Positions 56,802 to 64,000 of a stretch of 64,000 nucleotides of DNA are shown piece after piece. Numbering within the stretch: position 1 is the stretch's first letter; each line of letters opens with the position of its first letter. Both the position numbers and the translations under genes were made by a program. The DNA is from Saccharomonospora piscinae. GTDB taxonomy: Bacteria; Actinomycetota; Actinomycetes; Mycobacteriales; Pseudonocardiaceae. Location of the stretch: the NCBI RefSeq assembly GCF_005862235.1, contig NZ_VCEK01000002.1, forward strand, positions 892,534 through 956,533, given 5' to 3'. The notes beneath the pieces are model-generated. The model saw nothing but the letters and a program-made list of their open reading frames with translations, did no database searches and was not told the DNA's origin.

Positions 56802-58024
56802 CCCGGCTCCGCACCGCCCTGACCGCCGTCGGCGCCGCCGCCCTCGTCGCGGCAGGCGGCTGCGCCGTCCCCGGCTTCAGCGGCGTCTACGACATTCCCA
56901 TGCCCGGCGGCGCCGACCTCGGCGACGACCCCTACACGGTCCGCATCCACTTCCCCGACGTGCTCGACCTCGTCCCCCAGGCCGGGGTGCGCGTCAACGA
57001 GGTGCCCGTCGGCGCGGTGGAGGACGTGCGGCTCGCCGAGGACGGCTGGACCGCCGAGGTCGTCGTCGCCGTCAACCGCGACGTGGAACTGCCCGCGAAC
57101 GCCGTCGCCAACCTGCGCCAGTCCAGCCTGCTCGGCGAGAAGTACGTCGAACTCGCGGCCCCGGCCGGCGAAGGCGACCAGATCGCGCAAGCCACCCTCA
57201 CCGACGGCGCACTCATCCCCGCCGAACGCACCAACCGCAGCGTCGAGGTCGAGGAAGTCCTCGGGGCCCTGTCGATGCTGCTCAACGGCGGCGGCGTCGA
57301 GCAGCTCAACACCATCACGAAAGAACTCGGCGCCGCACTGGAGGGCAACGCCACCGACGTCAAGGCCCTGCTGCGCAACGCCGAGGAACTCGTCCGCGCC
57401 CTCGACGCGCAGTCCGGCGACATCACCGCCGCGCTCGACGAACTCAACCGGCTCTCGGCCACGCTGCGCGCGCAACGCGACACCATCGCCGTCGCCGTGG
57501 AGGACCTGGGCCCCGGCCTCGACGTCCTCGAACGCCAGCGCGACCAGCTCGTCACCATGCTCGGCGCGCTTGACGGCCTGTCCGAGGTCGCCGTCGAGAC
57601 CGTGCAGGCCGGGCAGGAGGACCTCGTCGCCAACCTCGAAGCCCTCCTGCCCACCCTGCGCAAGCTCGGTGAGGCCGGCTCCGACTTGCCCCACGCGCTC
57701 GAACTCATGCTGACCTACCCGTTCACTGACGCGGCGGCCGAAGGGGTCAAGGGCGACTACCTCAACCTCTATCTCGACCTCGATCTCAACCTGAAGGAGA
57801 TCCTCGCCAACCTGGGCCGCAGCAGGCAGAACCCGCTGCAGAACCTGCCCATCGTCGGCGACCTCACCAGCCCCCACGAATCCGATCCCGACGACACGTC
57901 GTCCGTGTTGCCGCTGCCGGGCGACGAGGACCATCCCGACACCGAGGACGCGGGTGACGACGACGGTGGCACCAGCAGCGGCCTCGGCGGCCTGCTCGAA
58001 TCCATCACGGGAGGTGGCCGCTGA
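56798..58024 (+). CDS. MCE family lipoprotein MceE
   Basis: 408 aa. Here the N-terminal anchor is a lipobox: signal TALTAVGAAALVAAGGC (Cys22), so MceE is a lipoprotein (the LprK-type subunit). Then PDVLDLVPQAGVRVNEVPVGAVEDV (MCE domain) and helical part; acidic Asp-rich tail (~360-400). ATG at 56798 overlaps mceD by 4 bp. Confidence 0.9.
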   Translation: MTRLRTALTAVGAAALVAAGGCAVPGFSGVYDIPMPGGADLGDDPYTVRIHFPDVLDLVPQAGVRVNEVPVGAVEDVRLAEDGWTAEVVVAVNRDVELPANAVANLRQSSLLGEKYVELAAPAGEGDQIAQATLTDGALIPAERTNRSVEVEEVLGALSMLLNGGGVEQLNTITKELGAALEGNATDVKALLRNAEELVRALDAQSGDITAALDELNRLSATLRAQRDTIAVAVEDLGPGLDVLERQRDQLVTMLGALDGLSEVAVETVQAGQEDLVANLEALLPTLRKLGEAGSDLPHALELMLTYPFTDAAAEGVKGDYLNLYLDLDLNLKEILANLGRSRQNPLQNLPIVGDLTSPHESDPDDTSSVLPLPGDEDHPDTEDAGDDDGGTSSGLGGLLESITGGGR

Positions 58025-59286
58025 TGCTCGTGCGCAAGACCAGAATCCAGCTCGTCGCGTTCCTCGTCATCTCCGTGCTCGCGATCGGGTACGCGCTCGT
58101 GCGCTTCACCGACGTCGAACGGGCCTTCGGCTCCGGCGGCTACACCGTCCACCTCGACATGAACTCCGCAGGCGGCATCTTCACCGGCGCCGAGGTCACC
58201 TACCGCGGCTACAACGTCGGTGAGGTCGGGGAACTGACCCTCACCGACGACGGGCTCAGGGCGGCGCTGCACATCGAACCCGGTGCCCCCGGCGTGCCGA
58301 GCGAACTGCACGCCGCCGTCGCCAACCGCTCCGCCGTGGGCGAGCAGTACGTCGACCTGCGCCCGGTGACCGACGAGGGGCCCTTCCTCGCCGAGGGCGA
58401 CGTGATCCCGGCCGACCGGGTCAGCACGCCCATACCCGCCGAGGCCGTCATCACCGACCTCGACTCCCTCGCCTCGTCGGTGCCCACCGACTCGCTGCGC
58501 ACCGTGGTCGACGAGTCCTACCAGGCGTTCCACGGCACCGGGAAGGACCTCCAGGCCCTGCTCAACGCCACCGACGAGTTCACGGCGACGGCCAGGCAGT
58601 ACCTGCCCCAGACCGAGAAACTGCTCGACGAGGGCACCACCGTGCTGAAAACGCAGAACGACCTCGCCACCTCGATGCGCTCGTTCAGCGCCGATCTCAA
58701 GGACCTGTCGCAGACCCTCAAGGACTCCGACGCCGACATCCGCGAGCTCATCGCCGCCGCGCCCGAGACGGCGACGACGGTCAGCGGCGTACTCGCCGAG
58801 TCGGGCCCCGGACTGAGCTCACTGGTGGCGAACCTGCTCACTACCTCCAACGTCCTCGTCACCCGCACCGACGGTATCGAGCAGGCGATGGTCAGCTACC
58901 CGGTCGTGGCGGCAGGCGCCTACAGCGTCACCCCTGGCGACGGCACCGCCCACCTCGGGATGGTGCTGAACCTGTTCAACCCACCCTCCTGCACGAAGGG
59001 CTACCGGCCGCCCGACCAGTACCGCCCCGGCGACGAGACCGCACCCCGCGAGTCCTACAGCGACGCCTACTGCGCCGAGCCCGAAGGCAGTCCCATCTCG
59101 GTGCGGGGCTCGCAGAACGCGCCCTACAACGGGGTTCCGGTCGAACCCAGCGACGAGCAGGTGGCGGCCCACAACGACCGCGACACCGAGCAGCTGGCCG
59201 CCGTGCGCCGAGGACATCTCGGCCTGCTCGACGGCGAGGGCCTGACCATCACCAGCCTGCGCGAGCTACTCGGGCTGGGGAGCTGA
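58024..59286 (+). CDS. MCE family protein MceF
   Basis: 420 aa. N-terminal helix (IQLVAFLVISVLAIGYALVRF), MCE domain (YTVHLDMNSAGGIFTGAEVTYRGYNVGEVGEL), helical needle and extracellular end (NPPSCTKGYRPPDQYRPGDE, YCAEPEGSPISVRG). Last of the six MCE subunits. Start shares one base with the mceE stop. Confidence 0.9.
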   Translation: MLVRKTRIQLVAFLVISVLAIGYALVRFTDVERAFGSGGYTVHLDMNSAGGIFTGAEVTYRGYNVGEVGELTLTDDGLRAALHIEPGAPGVPSELHAAVANRSAVGEQYVDLRPVTDEGPFLAEGDVIPADRVSTPIPAEAVITDLDSLASSVPTDSLRTVVDESYQAFHGTGKDLQALLNATDEFTATARQYLPQTEKLLDEGTTVLKTQNDLATSMRSFSADLKDLSQTLKDSDADIRELIAAAPETATTVSGVLAESGPGLSSLVANLLTTSNVLVTRTDGIEQAMVSYPVVAAGAYSVTPGDGTAHLGMVLNLFNPPSCTKGYRPPDQYRPGDETAPRESYSDAYCAEPEGSPISVRGSQNAPYNGVPVEPSDEQVAAHNDRDTEQLAAVRRGHLGLLDGEGLTITSLRELLGLGS

Positions 59287-59350
59287 GCACCGGCGTGGCA
59301 GCGACCCGGCTCACCACCACAACACCGCCCCCGACCTACCCTGGAGCGCC

Positions 59351-60001
59351 ATGAGTTCGGACGACCAGCGCCCGCAGCCGGACGAGGACGACGAGCGGGA
59401 TGAGCGGGGCGAGGGTGCCGAGGGTGCCGAGCCCGGCCCCGGCGACGGCCCGGGCCGCCGCGGCACGCCGCCGCGCCCCCTCGTGCTCGCCGCCGCCGCG
59501 CTGGCCCTGGCGGCCTTCGCCGTCGCCGTGGCCTTCGGTGTGCGGTGGGCCGGCGCCGCGCAGAGCGACGAGCTGGCGATCGCGCAGACCAGGGAGGACG
59601 TCGTGGCGGCGGCGGGCCACGCCGCCACGGTGTTCACCGAGTTCGACCACGAGCGGGCCGACGAACTCCTCGCGGAGCGCAAGCGGATCTCCAGCGAGAG
59701 CATGCGTCGCGAGGTCGAGGAGACCGAGCAGCAGTGGCGCGACTCGATCGCGCAGGCCGAACTGAAGACCACCTCCGTCGTCGAGGGCGTCGCCGTGGAG
59801 GAGCTCAACCTCCACGAGGGCAAGGCGCGGGTCCTCGCCGTCATCCGCGTCGACGTGGCCAACAGCGAGGGTGAGTTCAGCAAGATCCAGCGCCTGCAAC
59901 TGAACCTGGAACAGGACAGGCAGGGCGATGAGCAGGACGCCGCCGAGCGGCCGTGGACGGTCTCGGCCGTCTCGGACGTCCGCTACGGCGCCAGCGGCTG
60001 A
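59351..60001 (+). CDS. Mce-associated membrane protein 1
   Basis: 216 aa: acidic N-terminus (~45 residues), one membrane helix (LVLAAAALALAAFAVAVAFGV) and an extracellular domain resembling Mce-associated (Mam) proteins: VVAAAGHAATVFTEFDHERADELLAERKRI, then TTSVVEGVAVEELNLHEGKARVLAVIRVDV of NTF2-like pattern. Such proteins are thought to stabilise the Mce complex. 64 bp after mceF. Confidence 0.75.
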   Translation: MSSDDQRPQPDEDDERDERGEGAEGAEPGPGDGPGRRGTPPRPLVLAAAALALAAFAVAVAFGVRWAGAAQSDELAIAQTREDVVAAAGHAATVFTEFDHERADELLAERKRISSESMRREVEETEQQWRDSIAQAELKTTSVVEGVAVEELNLHEGKARVLAVIRVDVANSEGEFSKIQRLQLNLEQDRQGDEQDAAERPWTVSAVSDVRYGASG

Positions 60002-60074
60002 GCTCTTCACGCCACCCACGCGCTGCCCGCCCCGACCCCGCCGCACCTCCCGCCCGACGCAGTCAGGAGACCCG

Positions 60075-61034
60075 ATGGCACCCCCACGTCGCCGCGTCCC
60101 CGGTTCGCAGCCCCCCTCGCCGACCCGGAGGCCGAGGGTCGCGGGCTCGCGTACCCCGTCACCCGCCAAGCGTGCTGCTAGGCCGGAGAGCCCGACCGAG
60201 CAGGCTGAGTCGACAGAGGCGACCGAGTCGGCAGAGGCGACCAAGTCCGCCGAGTCCGGCAAGTCCACGGAACCGGCGGAGCGGGTCGAGCCGACCGAGC
60301 AGTCCGACCAAGCCGAGTCCGCGGAGCCGACCGGAGAAGCCGAGCAGGCGGAGCCGACCGAGTCCGCCGACTCCGGCGACCGGTCCCGCGGCTCCCGCCT
60401 GCGCGGGCTGCGCGAGCCCGGGTACCCACTACTCGCGGCGCTCGTGGTGGCGGCGCTCGTCTTCGGCGGGCTCGCCGTCTTCTTCGAGTCCCGGCACAGC
60501 GCGGCGACGGAGGGTTCCGCCAACCAGGCGCTGGTGGACGTCGCCGCGACGGCCGAGGTCGAGCAGGCCATGAGCGACGCGGCGGAACGGCTCTTCTCGG
60601 TCGACTTCAACGACATCGAGAAGACGCAGCGGGCCGCCGACGAGCTGCTCGCCGACGACGACGTCCGGAGTACCTACGACGCGTTGATGGGGGACTACCG
60701 CACGCTGGCCAGCGAGCAGAAGGCGGTCGTCACCACCACGGCCGTCCGCAGCGCCGTGGAGGTGCTCGGTGACGACCGGGCGCGGGTGATGGTCTACGTT
60801 GATCAAACAGCCACCCGGTCGGGTGCCGAGGAATCCCAGGGCGGTGACGCGGCCATGTGGTTCGAGACCGAGCGCCGCGACGGTGCGTGGAAGGTGGTGA
60901 ACATGGACGTCTACAGCGCGGATCAGCGGCAGCCGCCGCCCGCGGGTCAGTCGTCCGGTGCACGGCCCGCCCCGCCCGGAAACGGCTCGGCGCCGTCGTC
61001 GTCGCAGGCAGGAGAGCCGACCGAGGGTAACTGA
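60075..61034 (+). CDS. Mce-associated membrane protein 2
   Basis: 319 aa. Residues 1-105 are low complexity, Glu/Ser/Thr/Ala-rich with repeated EPTE/ESAE units; one membrane helix (~118-140, LLAALVVAALVFGGLAVFF); then a Mam-type NTF2-like domain (VDVAATAEVEQAMSDAAERLFSVDFNDIEKT, VVTTTAVRSAVEVLGDDRARVMVYVDQT). Same topology as the preceding gene, so a paralogous pair. ATG at 60075 after CAGGAGA. Confidence 0.75.
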   Translation: MAPPRRRVPGSQPPSPTRRPRVAGSRTPSPAKRAARPESPTEQAESTEATESAEATKSAESGKSTEPAERVEPTEQSDQAESAEPTGEAEQAEPTESADSGDRSRGSRLRGLREPGYPLLAALVVAALVFGGLAVFFESRHSAATEGSANQALVDVAATAEVEQAMSDAAERLFSVDFNDIEKTQRAADELLADDDVRSTYDALMGDYRTLASEQKAVVTTTAVRSAVEVLGDDRARVMVYVDQTATRSGAEESQGGDAAMWFETERRDGAWKVVNMDVYSADQRQPPPAGQSSGARPAPPGNGSAPSSSQAGEPTEGN

Positions 61035-61203
61035 CACTGCGCCAACCGGTGGTCACCCGGCGAACGACGCTTGACTCAGCGTCCCCGGGGGTTCACGCTT
61101 ACAGGCAACACGGCGCGTCGTGCGGGAGACGGGCCGGGGACGGGTAAGGGAGAGGCTTACTGCGAGGCTGGGCCCCGATTGTCAGACGATCGGGTGGGCC
61201 CCC

Positions 61204-61232
61204 TCGACAACTCTCTCGTTGCGGGCTAGACT
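61204..61232 (+). promoter_or_regulatory. rpoB promoter P1
   Basis: -35 TCGACA (61204-61209), exactly 17 bp, -10 TAGACT (61227-61232). Good match to the HrdB/SigA-type consensus. Confidence 0.6.
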
Positions 61233-61301
61233 GCTTCTTTGCGCTGCCCACTTTCAGGCTGCCCTTGTGCGGTAGCTAGGATGGTCGGCAACACCGCACC
61301 C

Positions 61302-61331
61302 TTGACAGTCCGCGTTGCGAGTTGCTAGCGC
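61302..61331 (+). promoter_or_regulatory. rpoB promoter P2
   Basis: -35 TTGACA (61302-61307), a perfect consensus, 18-bp spacer, -10 TAGCGC (61326-61331), moderate. Confidence 0.5.
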
Positions 61332-61369
61332 GGCTGCTCAACCAGCTTATGTCCCCGGAAGGACGCATC

Positions 61370-64000
61370 TTGGCAGTCTCTCCCGCGAACCAGGCCACTG
61401 CTGCGACCAACTCGATTCGACCGTCAACGGGTATTCCAGGAGCACCTAAGCGGGTCTCTTTCGGGAAGATTCGCGAGCCGCTCGACACCCCGAACCTGCT
61501 TGACGTGCAGATCAGGTCCTTCGAATGGTTCACCGGTTCGGAGTCGTGGTTCGAACGCGCCGTGAACGAGGGCGAGGAGAACCCGATCGGCGGTCTCGGG
61601 GAGGTCCTGAACGAGATCTCTCCGATCGAGGACTTCTCCGGCTCGATGTCGCTGTCCTTCTCCGACCCGCGCTTCGACGAGGTCAAGGCCTCCGTCGAGG
61701 AGTGCAAGGACAAGGACATGACCTACGCGGCGCCGCTGTTCGTGACCGCCGAGTTCGTCAACAACAACACCGGCGAGATCAAGAGCCAGACGGTCTTCAT
61801 GGGCGACTTCCCCGTGATGACCGGCAAGGGCACGTTCATCATCAACGGTACCGAGCGGGTCGTGGTGTCCCAGCTCGTCCGCTCCCCGGGTGTGTACTTC
61901 GACCAGGCGGTCGACAAGTCCACCGACAAGGACGTCTTCAGCGTCAAGATCATCCCCAGCCGTGGCGCGTGGCTTGAGTTCGACGTCGACAAGCGCGACA
62001 CCGTGGGCGTGCGCATCGACCGCAAGCGCCGCCAGCCGGTCACCGTGCTGCTGAAGGCCCTCGGCTGGACCACCGAGCAGATCCGCGAGCGGTTCTCGTT
62101 CTCCGAGACCCTGCTCGCCACCCTGGAGAAGGACCACACGGCGGGGCAGGACGAGGCGCTGCTCGACATCCACCGCAAGCTGCGGCCGGGCGAACCTCCC
62201 ACGAAGGAGAGCGCCCAGGCGCTGGTGGAGAACCTGTTCTTCAAGAACAAGCGCTACGACCTCGCCAGGGTCGGTCGATACAAGATCAACAAGAAGATCG
62301 GCCTCGACCTTCCGTACGACACCGGCACGCTCACCGAAGAAGACATCGTCAGCACCATCGAATACCTCGTCCGGCTCCACGCGGGCGAGGAGGAGATGAC
62401 CAGGGGCGAGGTCGTGGTCCCCGTCGAGACCGACGACATCGACCACTTCGGCAACCGGCGGCTGCGCACCGTGGGCGAGCTGATCCAGAACCAGATCCGG
62501 GTCGGCCTTTCCCGCATGGAGCGCGTCGTCCGCGAGCGCATGACCACGCAGGACGTCGAGGCGATCACGCCGCAGACGCTCATCAACATCCGCCCGGTCG
62601 TCGCGGCGATCAGGGAGTTCTTCGGGACCTCCCAGCTGTCGCAGTTCATGGACCAGCACAACCCGCTGTCCGGGCTCACGCACAAGCGCCGCCTGTCGGC
62701 GCTCGGTCCCGGTGGTCTCTCCCGTGAGCGCGCGGGCATGGACGTGCGCGACGTCCACCCCAGTCACTACGGCCGCATGTGCCCGATCGAGACGCCGGAA
62801 GGCCCCAACATCGGTCTGATCGGCTCGCTGTCCTCCTACGCGAGGGTTAACCCGTTCGGGTTCATCGAAACCCCGTACCGGAAGGTCGTCGAGGGCCGGG
62901 TCACCGACGAGGTGCACTACCTGACCGCCGACGAGGAGGACCGGTTTGTCAAGGCGCAGGCCAACGCGCCGCTCACCGACGACGGGCACTTCGCGGAGGA
63001 GAGCGTCCTGGGCCGCCGGAAGGGCGGCGAGGTCGAGCTGCTCGACCCGCTCGAGATCGACTACATGGACGTCTCGCCGCGGCAGATGGTGTCGGTCGCC
63101 ACCGGCATGATCCCGTTCCTCGAGCACGACGACGCCAACCGTGCCCTCATGGGCGCGAACATGCAGCGTCAGGCTGTGCCGCTGCTGCGCAACGAGTCGC
63201 CGCTGGTCGGCACGGGTGTGGAGCTCACCGCCGCCGTGGACGCCGGTGACGTCATCGTCGCCGAGGACCCGGGCGTCGTCGAGGAGCTGTCGGCCGACAT
63301 GGTCACGGTCATGCAGGACGACGGCACCCGCCGCACCTACGGCCTCTACAAGTTCCGCCGCACCAACGCCGGTACCTGCTTCAATCACCGGCCGGTCGTC
63401 GACGAGGGTGACCGTGTCGAGCGCGGGCAGGTCATCGCCGACGGGCCGTCCACGGAGGACGGCGAGATGGCGCTCGGCAAGAACCTGCTCGTGGCCGTCA
63501 TGCCGTGGGAGGGCCACAACTACGAGGACGCCATCGTCATCTCGCAGCGCCTGGTGCAGGACGACGTGCTCACGTCGATCCACATCGAGGAGCACGAGAT
63601 CGACGCCCGCGACACCAAGCTCGGTGCCGAGGAGATCACCCGGGACATCCCCAACGTCTCCGAGGACGTGCTGGCCGACCTCGACGAGCGCGGCATCGTC
63701 CGCATCGGCGCCGAGGTCCGCGACGGCGACATCCTGGTCGGCAAGGTCACGCCGAAGGGCGAGACCGAGCTGACCCCGGAGGAGCGCCTGCTGCGCGCCA
63801 TCTTCGGTGAGAAGGCCCGCGAGGTGCGCGACACCTCGCTGAAGGTCCCGCACGGCGAGACCGGCAAGGTCATCGGTGTCCGGGTGTTCTCCCGCGAGGA
63901 GGACGACGAACTGCCCCCCGGCGTCAACGAGCTCGTCCGCGTCTACGTCGCCAAGAAGTCCAAGGTCCAGGACGGCGACAAGCTCGCGGGCCGGCACGGC
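61370..64000 (+). CDS. rpoB: RNA polymerase beta subunit (3-prime truncated by window)
   Basis: 877 codons of an expected ~1165. TTG at 61370 is chosen because GGAAGGA lies 7 bp before it and the mycobacterial start corresponds; an in-frame ATG at 61349 would add seven residues. Segments: [54 protein letters not shown], and rifampicin region [20 protein letters not shown] followed by [13 protein letters not shown]. Asp516, His526 and Ser531 (E. coli numbering) are wild type, so rifampicin sensitivity is predicted; position 518 is His. The gene continues past the window (rpoC expected). Confidence 0.97.
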   Translation, partial: MAVSPANQATAATNSIRPSTGIPGAPKRVSFGKIREPLDTPNLLDVQIRSFEWFTGSESWFERAVNEGEENPIGGLGEVLNEISPIEDFSGSMSLSFSDPRFDEVKASVEECKDKDMTYAAPLFVTAEFVNNNTGEIKSQTVFMGDFPVMTGKGTFIINGTERVVVSQLVRSPGVYFDQAVDKSTDKDVFSVKIIPSRGAWLEFDVDKRDTVGVRIDRKRRQPVTVLLKALGWTTEQIRERFSFSETLLATLEKDHTAGQDEALLDIHRKLRPGEPPTKESAQALVENLFFKNKRYDLARVGRYKINKKIGLDLPYDTGTLTEEDIVSTIEYLVRLHAGEEEMTRGEVVVPVETDDIDHFGNRRLRTVGELIQNQIRVGLSRMERVVRERMTTQDVEAITPQTLINIRPVVAAIREFFGTSQLSQFMDQHNPLSGLTHKRRLSALGPGGLSRERAGMDVRDVHPSHYGRMCPIETPEGPNIGLIGSLSSYARVNPFGFIETPYRKVVEGRVTDEVHYLTADEEDRFVKAQANAPLTDDGHFAEESVLGRRKGGEVELLDPLEIDYMDVSPRQMVSVATGMIPFLEHDDANRALMGANMQRQAVPLLRNESPLVGTGVELTAAVDAGDVIVAEDPGVVEELSADMVTVMQDDGTRRTYGLYKFRRTNAGTCFNHRPVVDEGDRVERGQVIADGPSTEDGEMALGKNLLVAVMPWEGHNYEDAIVISQRLVQDDVLTSIHIEEHEIDARDTKLGAEEITRDIPNVSEDVLADLDERGIVRIGAEVRDGDILVGKVTPKGETELTPEERLLRAIFGEKAREVRDTSLKVPHGETGKVIGVRVFSREEDDELPPGVNELVRVYVAKKSKVQDGDKLAGRHG

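Larger units (their letters stand above)
61035..61369 (+). other. rpoB upstream region with promoters
   Basis: 335-bp gap after the mce operon. It contains two promoter-like sequences (61204-61232 and 61302-61331) and a GGAAGGA ribosome site before rpoB. No small gene or leader RNA was recognised; a third possible -10 (TAGGAT, 61277-61282) is weak. Confidence 0.55.

Noticed and set aside
62620-62740. Rifampicin-resistant rpoB variant
   Set aside because: Asp516, His526 and Ser531 equivalents are wild type; only position 518 differs and is naturally variable.
61424-63997. 857-codon open frame on the minus strand opposite rpoB
   Set aside because: Shadow of high-GC codon usage: composition is Asp/Leu/Val/Arg-rich low-complexity, no domain, while the plus strand is unmistakable RpoB.

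Overview
The window is about 70% GC, rich in GTG/TTG starts and 4-bp stop/start overlaps. It carries actinobacterial hallmarks: an mce locus, KorAB, EspG-type and DUF3558 proteins, had dehydratases, and the thrT-metT-rpmG / trpT-secE-nusG-rplKA / rplJL / rpoB order. The best fit is a chromosomal segment of a Pseudonocardiaceae actinomycete (Saccharomonospora/Amycolatopsis-like); the family is inferred from content and style, not from a search.

Layout. 1-6.3 kb: end of the nuo operon (nuoJKLMN, complex I membrane arm), then a small NTF2-like gene. 6.8-9.7 kb, minus strand: an orphan ESX-linked cassette (EspG-like chaperone, PPE-like protein with W-x-G, DUF3558 lipoprotein, unknown helical protein). 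10-12.2 kb: polyprenyl diphosphate synthase and a membrane-anchored sunset-domain protein. 12.2-15.2 kb: 2-oxoglutarate:ferredoxin oxidoreductase korAB. 15.3-16.7 kb: an Lrp/AsnC regulator divergent from ddaH, with abutting promoters. 16.7-20.2 kb: a manganese/zinc ABC importer (two permeases, ATPase, binding protein). 20.5-22.3 kb: htpX and rmlA. 22.4-25.6 kb: a CstR-like repressor with two near-palindromic operators, a persulfide dioxygenase-rhodanese fusion, a rhodanese-membrane protein and a TauE/SafE exporter, together a sulfide/persulfide detoxification operon. 25.6-34.6 kb: mixed housekeeping and unknown genes (DUF4232 lipoprotein, YajQ, tRNA-Tyr, VOC, amidase, SDR, 11-mer-repeat protein, DUF309, ctaD, DUF2630). 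35-37.7 kb: a membrane GGDEF/EAL protein with a degenerate GGDEF.

37.7-49.3 kb is the conserved translation/transcription block: tRNA-Thr, tRNA-Met, rpmG, hadA, hadB, tRNA-Trp, secE, nusG, rplK, rplA, rplJ, rplL. It is interrupted by a secreted S1 protease, a GDSL lipoprotein, a YtrA-type GntR/membrane-protein pair, aspC and an antisense membrane protein. rplJL is preceded by an L10-type leader ending in an intrinsic terminator. 49.5-61 kb is a complete mce lipid-import operon (MceG ATPase, YrbEA/B, MceA-F, two Mce-associated proteins) between rplL and rpoB. The window ends inside rpoB (877 codons present).

Items with least precedent: a 21-bp-period triple repeat found in two unrelated divergent intergenic regions (22.3 and 34.7 kb), a 17-bp-arm palindrome before hadA, promoter/start architectures suggesting several leaderless mRNAs, and a spacer-type GntR operator touching its own start codon.
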